64,000 nt of DNA from Aquibacillus saliphilus (GTDB lineage: Bacteria > Bacillota > Bacilli > Bacillales > Amphibacillaceae), in contig NZ_JAIZAP010000001.1 of assembly GCF_020404745.1 (NCBI RefSeq), positions 248,001-312,000 of the forward strand, given 5' to 3'. The translations under genes were made by a program, and so were the position numbers. Positions 45,027 through 52,940 of the stretch are shown piece after piece; positions within the stretch are counted from its first letter, which is position 1; each line of letters opens with the position of its first letter. Below the pieces are notes generated by a model. It did not search any database and was not told the origin of the DNA. It saw nothing but the letters and a program-made list of their open reading frames with translations.

Positions 45027-46144
45027 TTTTCAACCACCTTGTAATTATTATTTTCATCTTTCACTACCTGTAACACTTTATCAAACTGTTCACTACCGTT
45101 AAGTTGGTATTGTATATCGACAACTGAGTTGGAGTAGTTTTGTCGTATTTTTTCCGCATATACATGAGAATCCTCTGAAGCAAGAATACATATCCTTTTT
45201 GAACTATCATGTGTTTCTAAATTTTCCGACAATACATCTACATCAAATGCTAAACCAACTGCAGAAATACTTTCATTAAATTGTTCGTAGAGTTTATCAT
45301 AACGCCCCCCTGAAAAGAACGTTTCTCCTGTTTCCTTAAGAAATCCTCTAAACATCGTTCCACAGTAATAAGGTAGATTTTTAACTCTTCCTAAATCAAC
45401 AAGTACTTCCTCTACACCTGATTCTTTTAATAAAGTAGCTAGTTGCTTTATGTGCTTCAAAATTTTTAAAAGTCGATTATTGTTTTCCCAGTGCCTTTCA
45501 TAAGTTTCTATAACATCGAATGAACCATAAGCATCGACTAAGTCGGATAGTTGTTCAGCAATAACTTTATTATCAGAAGCAATTTGATATACTTCATCTC
45601 TTCGCTTATCGTGCATAGCTTTTCTCAAATTTTCTAGTTGATCTTCATTTAACTTGAGTGGCGCTGTTAGCTCATCAAATATCCCAGTATGACCCAACTC
45701 AAATAAATAATTATTTATTTGTAGTTCGTTTAAATAATTTACTGCTGTAAGGAGACATTCGCTTTCTCCTAGGAACGACGGAGTATGAACGATTTCGATT
45801 CCAGCTTGCCTACTTTCAATTCCGTCCTTATCACTTCTAAATACGGAGCCTTGGTAAGCCCATTTTAATTGAGATGGGTGTTGATTAACCAATGCACGGG
45901 CAACTGCTGTTGTCCAGTCAGGGCGAAGAACCTCAATTTCTCCTTCACGATTGAACCATTTCAACATATTGCTAAGTTCCATTCCTGCATGTTTATTTGT
46001 GAAAGTATTTGCATATTCAACTACTGGAGTAGAAATTTGTTTGTAATTTCTTGTAAAAGTGACTCTTTGAAATAATTCAAATGCTCTGGAGCGATTATCA
46101 ATTGGTTTTCCTATCTCATCTTGACTTCCTGTAGGTAAAAACAT
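45023..46144 (-). CDS. hisZ: ATP phosphoribosyltransferase regulatory subunit HisZ
   Basis: A histidyl-tRNA synthetase-like protein without aminoacylation activity; forms the active, histidine-inhibited enzyme with short HisG. It is 373 residues with class II synthetase-type segments (FRSDKDGIESRQAGIEI; SGGRYDKLYEQF) but no anticodon-binding domain of normal size. GGGAAGTGAAG precedes the ATG. First gene of the operon hisZGDBHAF-IE, the B. subtilis order. Confidence 0.93.
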   Translation of the reverse strand: MFLPTGSQDEIGKPIDNRSRAFELFQRVTFTRNYKQISTPVVEYANTFTNKHAGMELSNMLKWFNREGEIEVLRPDWTTAVARALVNQHPSQLKWAYQGSVFRSDKDGIESRQAGIEIVHTPSFLGESECLLTAVNYLNELQINNYLFELGHTGIFDELTAPLKLNEDQLENLRKAMHDKRRDEVYQIASDNKVIAEQLSDLVDAYGSFDVIETYERHWENNNRLLKILKHIKQLATLLKESGVEEVLVDLGRVKNLPYYCGTMFRGFLKETGETFFSGGRYDKLYEQFNESISAVGLAFDVDVLSENLETHDSSKRICILASEDSHVYAEKIRQNYSNSVVDIQYQLNGSEQFDKVLQVVKDENNNYKVVEK

Positions 46145-46175
46145 TTCTTCACTTCCCGACTATTAGTTTCTTTAT

Positions 46176-46189
46176 CGCGCTACCACTTT
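46176..46189 (-). promoter_or_regulatory. T-box-like core sequence upstream of hisZ (doubtful)
   Basis: The reverse strand reads AAAGTGGTAGCGCG, one base different from the common AAAGTGGTACCGCG T-box core. Only 165 bases separate hisZ and hisJ, no terminator follows and no specifier stem is visible, so it is at most a remnant or an unusual short form. Coincidence is possible. Confidence 0.3.
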
Positions 46190-46309
46190 ACTTAGGTAAA
46201 GCGTTTATGTATGTAGTAAATTTAACACAAAATTATCTTTTAAGTCAACATCTTACTTTCTATTTAATTAGATTAAGACTATCATATTATATAGAAAGGA
46301 GAATATCTA

Positions 46310-47137
46310 ATGAAGTCAATCGGAGATTTCCATGTACATACAAATTTTTGTCCCCACGGAACGACTGATTCAATGGAATCCTATGTATTAGCAGCTATTG
46401 ACAAGGGGTTAGAGTATTTAACATTTACAGAACATGCACCCCTACCAAAAAACTTTATCGACCCTACCCCAGAGAAAGATAGCGCAATGCGGTGGGAAGA
46501 TATTGATAATTACCTTAGTGAGGCTAATCGACTAAAAAGTCTTTATAAAAATAAATTAATAATTAATGTCGGGTTTGAAGTAGATTATATCGAAGGATTC
46601 GAGCAAGATACCAAGGAGTTATTAAATCAGTATGGTGATCAATTAGATGATGCCATATTATCAGTACACATGTTAAAAGATCCAAATGGAGAATATGTGT
46701 GTATCGATTTTAGTGTTGAAGAGTTTGAGCGAATAATAAACCTTTTTGGTTCCGTTGATGCTGTTTATAATTGTTATTATCGCACCTTGGAAAAAGCACT
46801 ATCTTCCGATTTAGGGAAATACAAACCAATTCGTATTGGACACATTACATTAATTGAAAAATTTTCAAAAGAGTATAAACCAGATGCCGTCTATGAAAAT
46901 GAAATTAGCGCTATTCTAAATATAATCAAAGACAATAAATTTGAGTTAGATGCTAACACAGCTGGTTTATTTAAAGAATATTGTGGTTCTAGTTACCCTA
47001 GTCAAGAGATAATGATGCTTGCAAACCAACTTAGCATTCCACTTGTGTTCGGTTCAGATAGCCATGCTTCAAATCACATCGCAAGAGGATTTAACCTTCT
47101 ACTGACTAGTAGTAGTTTGCCTAGGCATCTACGATAA
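46310..47137 (+). CDS. hisJ: Histidinol-phosphatase HisJ (PHP family)
   Basis: Removes the phosphate of histidinol phosphate, the step between HisC and HisD. The 275-residue PHP-domain protein has metal ligands in GDFHVHTNFCPHG, FTEHAPLP, SVHML and GSDSHASNHI. AAAGGAG precedes the ATG. It is divergent from hisZ, so both may be regulated from the shared 165-base region. With it, all histidine genes except hisC and prs are in this window. Confidence 0.94.
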   Translation: MKSIGDFHVHTNFCPHGTTDSMESYVLAAIDKGLEYLTFTEHAPLPKNFIDPTPEKDSAMRWEDIDNYLSEANRLKSLYKNKLIINVGFEVDYIEGFEQDTKELLNQYGDQLDDAILSVHMLKDPNGEYVCIDFSVEEFERIINLFGSVDAVYNCYYRTLEKALSSDLGKYKPIRIGHITLIEKFSKEYKPDAVYENEISAILNIIKDNKFELDANTAGLFKEYCGSSYPSQEIMMLANQLSIPLVFGSDSHASNHIARGFNLLLTSSSLPRHLR

Positions 47138-47164
47138 AAGGTCACAGTGTAGATTTATTCAAAT

Positions 47165-47214
47165 AAAAAGGCACAAGTAGTCAATCCTGTTAGGTTGACT
47201 ACTTGTGCCTTTTT
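47165..47214 (+). terminator. Strong terminator after hisJ
   Basis: AAAAAGGCACAAGTAGTCAA and TTGACTACTTGTGCCTTTTT pair perfectly over 20 bp around a ten-base loop. Confidence 0.93.
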
Positions 47215-47269
47215 GGAGTTAGGAATTCACAAAATGGACTGCTGTAGGTAATTAATTACTAAGTCAGCC

Positions 47270-47452
47270 GTGTCCAGCTCCGACGCCCTTCCCGCCTTTA
47301 GGTCTTTAGTCAATCCTCTATGCCCTGTAAAGAACCTAGGGCGCAGAGGTTTGTCTTATTGCCCAGGGTGAGCACTAACGAAGGCAACTCAGAATAATTT
47401 TCGAAAGAACAAGTGCTTTCTTATTTCGAAGGCGCCTGCGTTTTTGTTCTTT
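47270..47452. repeat. Bacillaceae-type GC-richer intergenic repeat
   Basis: Begins GTGTCCAGCTCCGACGCCC and ends GGCGCCTGCGTTTTTGTTCT, the two ends of a repeat I know from many Bacillaceae intergenic regions. It is visibly richer in G+C than its surroundings. Inside, CCTCTATGCCCT can pair with AGGGCGCAGAGG (two mismatches). It lies between the hisJ terminator and the end of dynA. Its function is unknown to me. The middle differs from the copies I remember. Confidence 0.6.
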
Positions 47453-47460
47453 AATCAAGA

Positions 47461-50400
47461 CTAGGTATTTAAATCACTGCTTAAATCCTCTAGCTTTGAA
47501 ACAGCTGCCTGTAATTCTTCCATATTAACTTTATTTGATAATGAATGTGTCAATCCATCGTAGTACTGATTAATACTTAGTCTAGCACTCGTTCTAATAT
47601 CGTCAGTTAATCTTTCCCATTGTTGTTTATATGTCAGAATAATTTTCTCTTTTTGACTGGATAAATATGACTGGACATATGGTGAAAGTATATTGAAAAT
47701 TTCATCTTTCATTGCTTCTTTTTCATTTTTTTCAAAAAAAGATTTTGTGTTTTTGAATATTGCTAAGGCTTTGTAGAAGACAGATGTATCGAGATTTAAA
47801 AAAGCAGATTCAAATATAGGTGTTTCAAATGTATATTGCTGAAATTCAGATAAAGTTAACTCTTTGTCTGTTTCGCTAGATTTTGTTGATAGAGTTTGAT
47901 TAAACTCAGTTGCTTTTTGATTAATAAATAGTTCAATTCTAAGTGATACTGCTCGTAATTCCTGAGCGAGTTCATATCCAACGTCTTTAATTAGCTGTTG
48001 CAAACAATGTTCTAAATCCGTTTTGTTTTTAATAGTGGACGGATTAAATGAATGTTTGTAGTAATCAGAAAATTGGATTGATAAACGATGATTAACATAA
48101 AACACTTGTTTATCAATTTTTTGTTCAACTTCCTTTTGATATGGTTTGTCATTTAAGTTATCGATTTTTTCAATTACATGTAGTTGTTGCTTCTCATATT
48201 CTTTATACATTAATTCCTTTTCGTCATTATCTAAATAAGCAGCTTTCAAGTAACTTTTTAAGAGTTTCTTAGCTCTTATCATATCATTTTCTGCTGAGGC
48301 GATTAGTAATGCCATAAGCTCATCACGAATAAAATGATAGAAATCATCTTCAAACGGCTTTAAGCCCGAATTAACATCCTGTTTGGAATTACTTTTCTCT
48401 ATAAGTGCTTGCTTACTCGAGATTGGATACATCCTTGGGTGACGAATACCAAAATCACTTAACTGATTTGTAACATAATTCGTTACCATCTGTAATTCGG
48501 TCTTGTCTTTAGCTAAATCTGCTGCATTGACAACAAAAAACATTTTATCAAGACTAAAAGCATCTTTTACTCTTCCTAATTGCACCAAAAATTCTCTATC
48601 TGCTTTCGAGAAAGCATGGTTGTAATAGGTTACAAATAAAATAGCATCAGCATTCTTAATGTAATTAAACGAGACATCAGTATGTCTAGCATTGATTGAG
48701 TCGGCTCCAGGTGTATCAACTAAAGTAATACCTTTTATAGTCAATGGACAGTCATAGAAGAGTTCCAGCCATTCTACATAACAAGCAAGATGTTCTTTGG
48801 CAACGAAGTCTGAAAATTGTTCTAAACGAATCGATATTTGTCCACCTAAATCACTCGACATTTTTTGGTATCCATCGGCTAGTGCACTTAAAAAAGAGTG
48901 ATATTTATGGTCTAATTGCTGCTGATCTTTTTCTTGTTTAAAGCCTTCTAAATATTCATTAAGTGTTTTTTTACTAGTAATTGTCTCATCAGCAATTGCA
49001 GAGATATCTAATAATAATCTTTCTTGACTTTTAACTTTGACAATTACTGTTCCGTGTTTATGATCTTCATCAATAGGACTAATCTTATTAATTGCAGCTG
49101 TTGTAGGGTTTGGTGAGACAGGTAACACTTTCTCACCAATCAAGGCATTTGCAAAGGATGATTTTCCAGCACTAAATGCCCCAAAAAGTGCTATTGTATA
49201 ATCCTTATTCACTAACTTCTCTCTCTTTTGAGCAAGGTCTTGTTCAATAACCTTAAATCCTGGAATATTTTTTATTGTAGCTATGGTATCGGTAATGTTA
49301 TTAATTGTATTCATCATAGGTGCATTCCTGTTTTTATTCTTAGAATTATCGTTTTCCTTTACTATCTCAGGTGTTTCTATCCGTTGATCTGCATATTCCA
49401 TCTTTTTATGGTTTATCTTTACTAATTCTTTTCTAAGTTCTATCTCTTTTTTTACATCTGTAACATTTACTTTGTCTGAGCTTTGCTTATAAATGAGTAG
49501 GTTTTGCAAATTTCTCTTTTTGGTTTCTAGATCATTATCCACTTGATGAAGTTCGCTTTTTATTTTTTCTACTTTTTCTCTATTAGCTAAATCTATGTTT
49601 ATAGCTGAGATGTTATCGTTGGTTTCCCTTTCCAGGCTACTCTGTACAGAATCCCATATCAACAAACATTCGTGTTTAAATTCACTTTTTATATCCTTAG
49701 ATACATCCTCTGTGTAAATTAGAAGGTATTCACCAGTAAATATGGCGCCCGTTTTAATAATTTCTTTCAAACGCCACTTTGAGTAGGTTATTGATAACGA
49801 ATGAATCCGATTCGAATATTCCGAGTCATTTAAACTGTATTTTTTTGTTAATTCTAACAGTTTGTCTCGAAGCTTCCATTCAATATTAGTTTTGACAGAC
49901 TCCATCAGAGAATTATAGAAATTATCTAATCGATTAATTTTCTCCAATTCTATCTTTTTCTTCGTCGAAAACATTCCCAACTTAAACCCAGGTTGTTGCG
50001 TTCGTAAAAAGGAATCAGCTAATTCTCTTAATTCAAATGGCATAATATAAGCATTTTTTAATGTGGAATTTAAACTGTTAAGAAAATCTTTTTTTGCTGT
50101 AGCCACTAAAGTTGTTAACCGTGCTAATTCTTTCTTTTGCTGAGTTGAATCACTATCAACTAGTTTATGATTAAAATCGACTAACTGCTCTTTTAGTATT
50201 TCTTTTTTTTCTTCGTTCAATACCTGTAACCAATCAATATGTTGGTTGATTAGCGTCTGCATCGAATTTTCTACAGTTTGTTCCACTGTATCAAGATTAC
50301 TATTCATCAAATCACTTAGGTCTTTTTGAAGCGTTTCATACTGGTTTAATGGAATGTGAGGAGCTATCAGACTTGTATAGTATACAGATTGAGGATATAT

Positions 50401-51081
50401 TTCCCAGTTTTGTAATGTTTCAGTTACACTAGTTTTAAAATCTGAAAATGCAATCTCCTCTTCTTGGTGTTTATCAATTTGATTAATAACTATGTATATA
50501 GGTTTGTTTTGAGCTTGCATTTTTTTCAGGAAACTCAGGTTCACTTCAGATTGGACATGATTATAATCCATTACATAAAAAAGCGCATCAACCAAATGTA
50601 AAGATGATTCCGTCATAATACGATCGGCATCGTTAGAAGAATCAATACCTGGTGTATCAAGTATCGATACGTTAGTAGGAATAACAGTATCTTTTTTACT
50701 GATTTCTATTCTTTTTATTGAATCTCCATCTTTACAGTAATCTTTAATTGTTTCTAAATCATAAGGTTCTCTGTATTCTATTGGATCTTCGTAATTAAAA
50801 AAAACTCTAACAAAGCCCTCGCCAGCAGTTAACTTTACTACATTAGCACTTGTTGGAATTGGACTTTGAGGAAGAATATCCTCCCCTAATAAGCGATTTA
50901 TTAATGAAGATTTTCCAGCCGAAAAGTGACCTGAAAAACAAATCACAAACTCATTTTTTTCTAATTTATTAAAAAGGTCTAAAGTTTTTTCTTTGAATAC
51001 TTCATTGTCTTCATTTTTAATCTCCTGAAAAATGGAAGCGATATTTTCTGTTTTAATAGCATCTGAGACTGATGTATTCAT
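47461..51081 (-). CDS. dynA: Double dynamin-like GTPase DynA (YpbR)
   Basis: A 1206-residue bacterial dynamin made of two fused dynamin units, as in B. subtilis DynA, which binds and fuses membranes and helps repair them after phage or antibiotic damage. The first GTPase has FSGHFSAGKSSLINRLLG, LDTPGIDSS and INQIDKHQ. The second (from about residue 620) has LFGAFSAGKSSFANALIG, VDTPGADSIN and VNAADLAK. Long helical, coiled-coil-rich stalks follow each. The ATG at 51081 (GGGG 11 bases before) is preferred over one eight codons up without any ribosome site; this is not certain. No partner gene is obvious. Confidence 0.92.
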   Translation of the reverse strand: MNTSVSDAIKTENIASIFQEIKNEDNEVFKEKTLDLFNKLEKNEFVICFSGHFSAGKSSLINRLLGEDILPQSPIPTSANVVKLTAGEGFVRVFFNYEDPIEYREPYDLETIKDYCKDGDSIKRIEISKKDTVIPTNVSILDTPGIDSSNDADRIMTESSLHLVDALFYVMDYNHVQSEVNLSFLKKMQAQNKPIYIVINQIDKHQEEEIAFSDFKTSVTETLQNWEIYPQSVYYTSLIAPHIPLNQYETLQKDLSDLMNSNLDTVEQTVENSMQTLINQHIDWLQVLNEEKKEILKEQLVDFNHKLVDSDSTQQKKELARLTTLVATAKKDFLNSLNSTLKNAYIMPFELRELADSFLRTQQPGFKLGMFSTKKKIELEKINRLDNFYNSLMESVKTNIEWKLRDKLLELTKKYSLNDSEYSNRIHSLSITYSKWRLKEIIKTGAIFTGEYLLIYTEDVSKDIKSEFKHECLLIWDSVQSSLERETNDNISAINIDLANREKVEKIKSELHQVDNDLETKKRNLQNLLIYKQSSDKVNVTDVKKEIELRKELVKINHKKMEYADQRIETPEIVKENDNSKNKNRNAPMMNTINNITDTIATIKNIPGFKVIEQDLAQKREKLVNKDYTIALFGAFSAGKSSFANALIGEKVLPVSPNPTTAAINKISPIDEDHKHGTVIVKVKSQERLLLDISAIADETITSKKTLNEYLEGFKQEKDQQQLDHKYHSFLSALADGYQKMSSDLGGQISIRLEQFSDFVAKEHLACYVEWLELFYDCPLTIKGITLVDTPGADSINARHTDVSFNYIKNADAILFVTYYNHAFSKADREFLVQLGRVKDAFSLDKMFFVVNAADLAKDKTELQMVTNYVTNQLSDFGIRHPRMYPISSKQALIEKSNSKQDVNSGLKPFEDDFYHFIRDELMALLIASAENDMIRAKKLLKSYLKAAYLDNDEKELMYKEYEKQQLHVIEKIDNLNDKPYQKEVEQKIDKQVFYVNHRLSIQFSDYYKHSFNPSTIKNKTDLEHCLQQLIKDVGYELAQELRAVSLRIELFINQKATEFNQTLSTKSSETDKELTLSEFQQYTFETPIFESAFLNLDTSVFYKALAIFKNTKSFFEKNEKEAMKDEIFNILSPYVQSYLSSQKEKIILTYKQQWERLTDDIRTSARLSINQYYDGLTHSLSNKVNMEELQAAVSKLEDLSSDLNT

Positions 51082-51252
51082 TAACCAAGTTACCCCTTTT
51101 TTCATATTGTTAGCATCTATTATACGTTTTTCTTAGAAGAATGACTAGTTATCATAAAGATCAATCGTCAATCTGGGACCAAACTTAAAGAATTAGTGAG
51201 ATTAATATCGTTAAAAAAACATGTCCAATTCAGTGACTCAAACAAATTAAAA

Positions 51253-51723
51253 CTAATCTAGTTTTTTATTTATCTCTTGGTACTCACCACCAAAATATAC
51301 GATGGGTTGACCACTGTTCAACTCAACATCAGAAACTTCAGCTATAAAAATTAAATGATCACCAGCTTTAGTAGTTTCTTTAACAGTACAAGAGAGAGTT
51401 GCTAGACTGTTTTTTAATACTGGCTTTCCATCTTGAAATGTATAATTAATTTCACTGTCCGTTTCTTTTTGTCTTGCAAAAATCATTGATAATTCTTTTT
51501 GTTTATCGGAAAGAATACTTAATCCGAAGTTTTTTGTATCTTGAAGTTTTTCGTACATGGTGGCTTTTTCGTCAATTGATATAGCAATTAATTTTGGATC
51601 AAGTGAAATTGACATAAACGCATTAACAGTCATTCCATAGATTTCACCTTTATATTCAGTAGTAACAACTGTAATACCAGTTGCAAATTTGCCCATAGCA
51701 TCTCGAAACAAACGATTATCCAT
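51253..51723 (-). CDS. Flavin reductase family protein
   Basis: A 156-residue FMN-binding split-barrel protein. MGKFATGITVVTT, GMTVNAFMSISLDPKLIAI and FGLSILSD are the usual blocks; GDHLIFIAEV lies near the end. Members reduce free flavin for a partner monooxygenase, or are themselves oxidoreductases. The partner cannot be assigned; the luciferase-like protein at 24-25 kb is one candidate but is not linked. GGGGAT-type ribosome site before the ATG. Single gene. Confidence 0.88.
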   Translation of the reverse strand: MDNRLFRDAMGKFATGITVVTTEYKGEIYGMTVNAFMSISLDPKLIAISIDEKATMYEKLQDTKNFGLSILSDKQKELSMIFARQKETDSEINYTFQDGKPVLKNSLATLSCTVKETTKAGDHLIFIAEVSDVELNSGQPIVYFGGEYQEINKKLD

Positions 51724-51903
51724 TTAAATATCCCCTTTAAATAATTCTTTTATTAAAGAATATCACTTTTAATGGGTGTTTTGAATAAAACTGCCTCATA
51801 GTTTATCAAAGAGGGAAGCGCAAAGGAGATGGTTTATACTCCACAATTTACCTCTTACAATATCCTCTTCCACTTATTATAATAAACGACGGGAGAGGAT
51901 ATT

Positions 51904-52758
51904 ATGAACACTACAGTTATTTTATCGCTATTTATTTTTATACTAATTTTTTTCGTTTATAAAGCATATGCGAATACTAAAGATGTGATAATTAACAATA
52001 TTCAATATAAATTGATAGAACCTAATGAACCACATATAAATTTGTTACAGATCTCCGACATGCATCTTGAAAACATCTCCATCTCACCAGACAAACTATA
52101 TAATCAATTAAAGGATAATTCTATAGATTTAATCACAATTACTGGTGATTTACTTGACCGAAAAAGAAGTTTTCCGAAGTTAATTTCATATCTCAAAGTT
52201 TTTAATCAATTAAAGCCAAAACATGGAATATATGTTGTATTTGGAAATCACGATTATGTTTTACGAGAAAAAGACCTTGCTGTTATGAAACATACATTAG
52301 AGCAACATGGTTGTAAGGTATTACAGAATGAGCATGATAGTTTAGATATAAATGGCGATATACTAAATATTATTGGTGTTGATGACTCGAGTACTAAACG
52401 AAGTGACTTAGTAAAGTCATTCGAGAACGTAAAAACGGGTTATAATTTAGTAATTACACATGACCCTAACATTGTCATGAAAATGAAAAACTATCATTTT
52501 GATTATTTACTAGCTGGCCATTTTCATGGTGGTCAAATTCATTGGCCAAAACCATATCATTTAGCTAAATTAGGTAGGGAAATGATGAAGATGAATATGG
52601 TTAAAGGTTTGCACTACTATGATGATAAACCGTTTTATATTAGTGAGGGATTAGGGCAAACAGGTGTCAATCTTCGAATAGGGAGTCGTCCAGAGATTAC
52701 TCACCATAAATTATCAATCAACAATATAACAAAAAAAGTCACTTCAACAGCTATTTGA
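51904..52758 (+). CDS. Metallophosphoesterase (YpbG/YkuE type)
   Basis: A 284-residue membrane-anchored protein: one N-terminal helix (TVILSLFIFILIFFVYKAY) followed by a calcineurin-like domain facing outward. Metal motifs in order: ISDMHLE, TGDLLDR, GNHDYVL, THDPN and GHFHGGQIHWP. Relatives such as YpbG and YkuE are phosphoesterases; LpxH-like or wall-lipid substrates have been proposed for some. A terminator overlaps the last codons. Like YpbG in B. subtilis, it lies in the region of dynA. Confidence 0.87.
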   Translation: MNTTVILSLFIFILIFFVYKAYANTKDVIINNIQYKLIEPNEPHINLLQISDMHLENISISPDKLYNQLKDNSIDLITITGDLLDRKRSFPKLISYLKVFNQLKPKHGIYVVFGNHDYVLREKDLAVMKHTLEQHGCKVLQNEHDSLDINGDILNIIGVDDSSTKRSDLVKSFENVKTGYNLVITHDPNIVMKMKNYHFDYLLAGHFHGGQIHWPKPYHLAKLGREMMKMNMVKGLHYYDDKPFYISEGLGQTGVNLRIGSRPEITHHKLSINNITKKVTSTAI

Positions 52759-52770
52759 AGTGACTTTTTT
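52731..52770 (+). terminator. Terminator overlapping the phosphoesterase stop codon
   Basis: AAAAAAAGTCACTTCAA and TTGAAGTGACTTTTTT pair around a six-base loop; the left arm codes the last residues of the protein. Confidence 0.9.
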
Positions 52771-52940
52771 GTTATAAACTTATCTAATTCGTTTCTTATG
52801 GATACCTTTTAGGCAAGTCCTAATGCTTATTGATACGAAGCGTAGCTGTAGTCCTTGGTCTAGCTTAATGCACTAGGTTATTCAAGTAGCTACTATCTTG
52901 TTGGTTTTTAATAACTTGAGTTAAGAATTCATTGAATAAA

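Noticed and set aside
52771-52940. Inverted segment GTAGCT ... AGCTAC between the phosphoesterase and parC
   Set aside because: Short arms and a long loop, no match to the repeats found elsewhere; nothing supportable.
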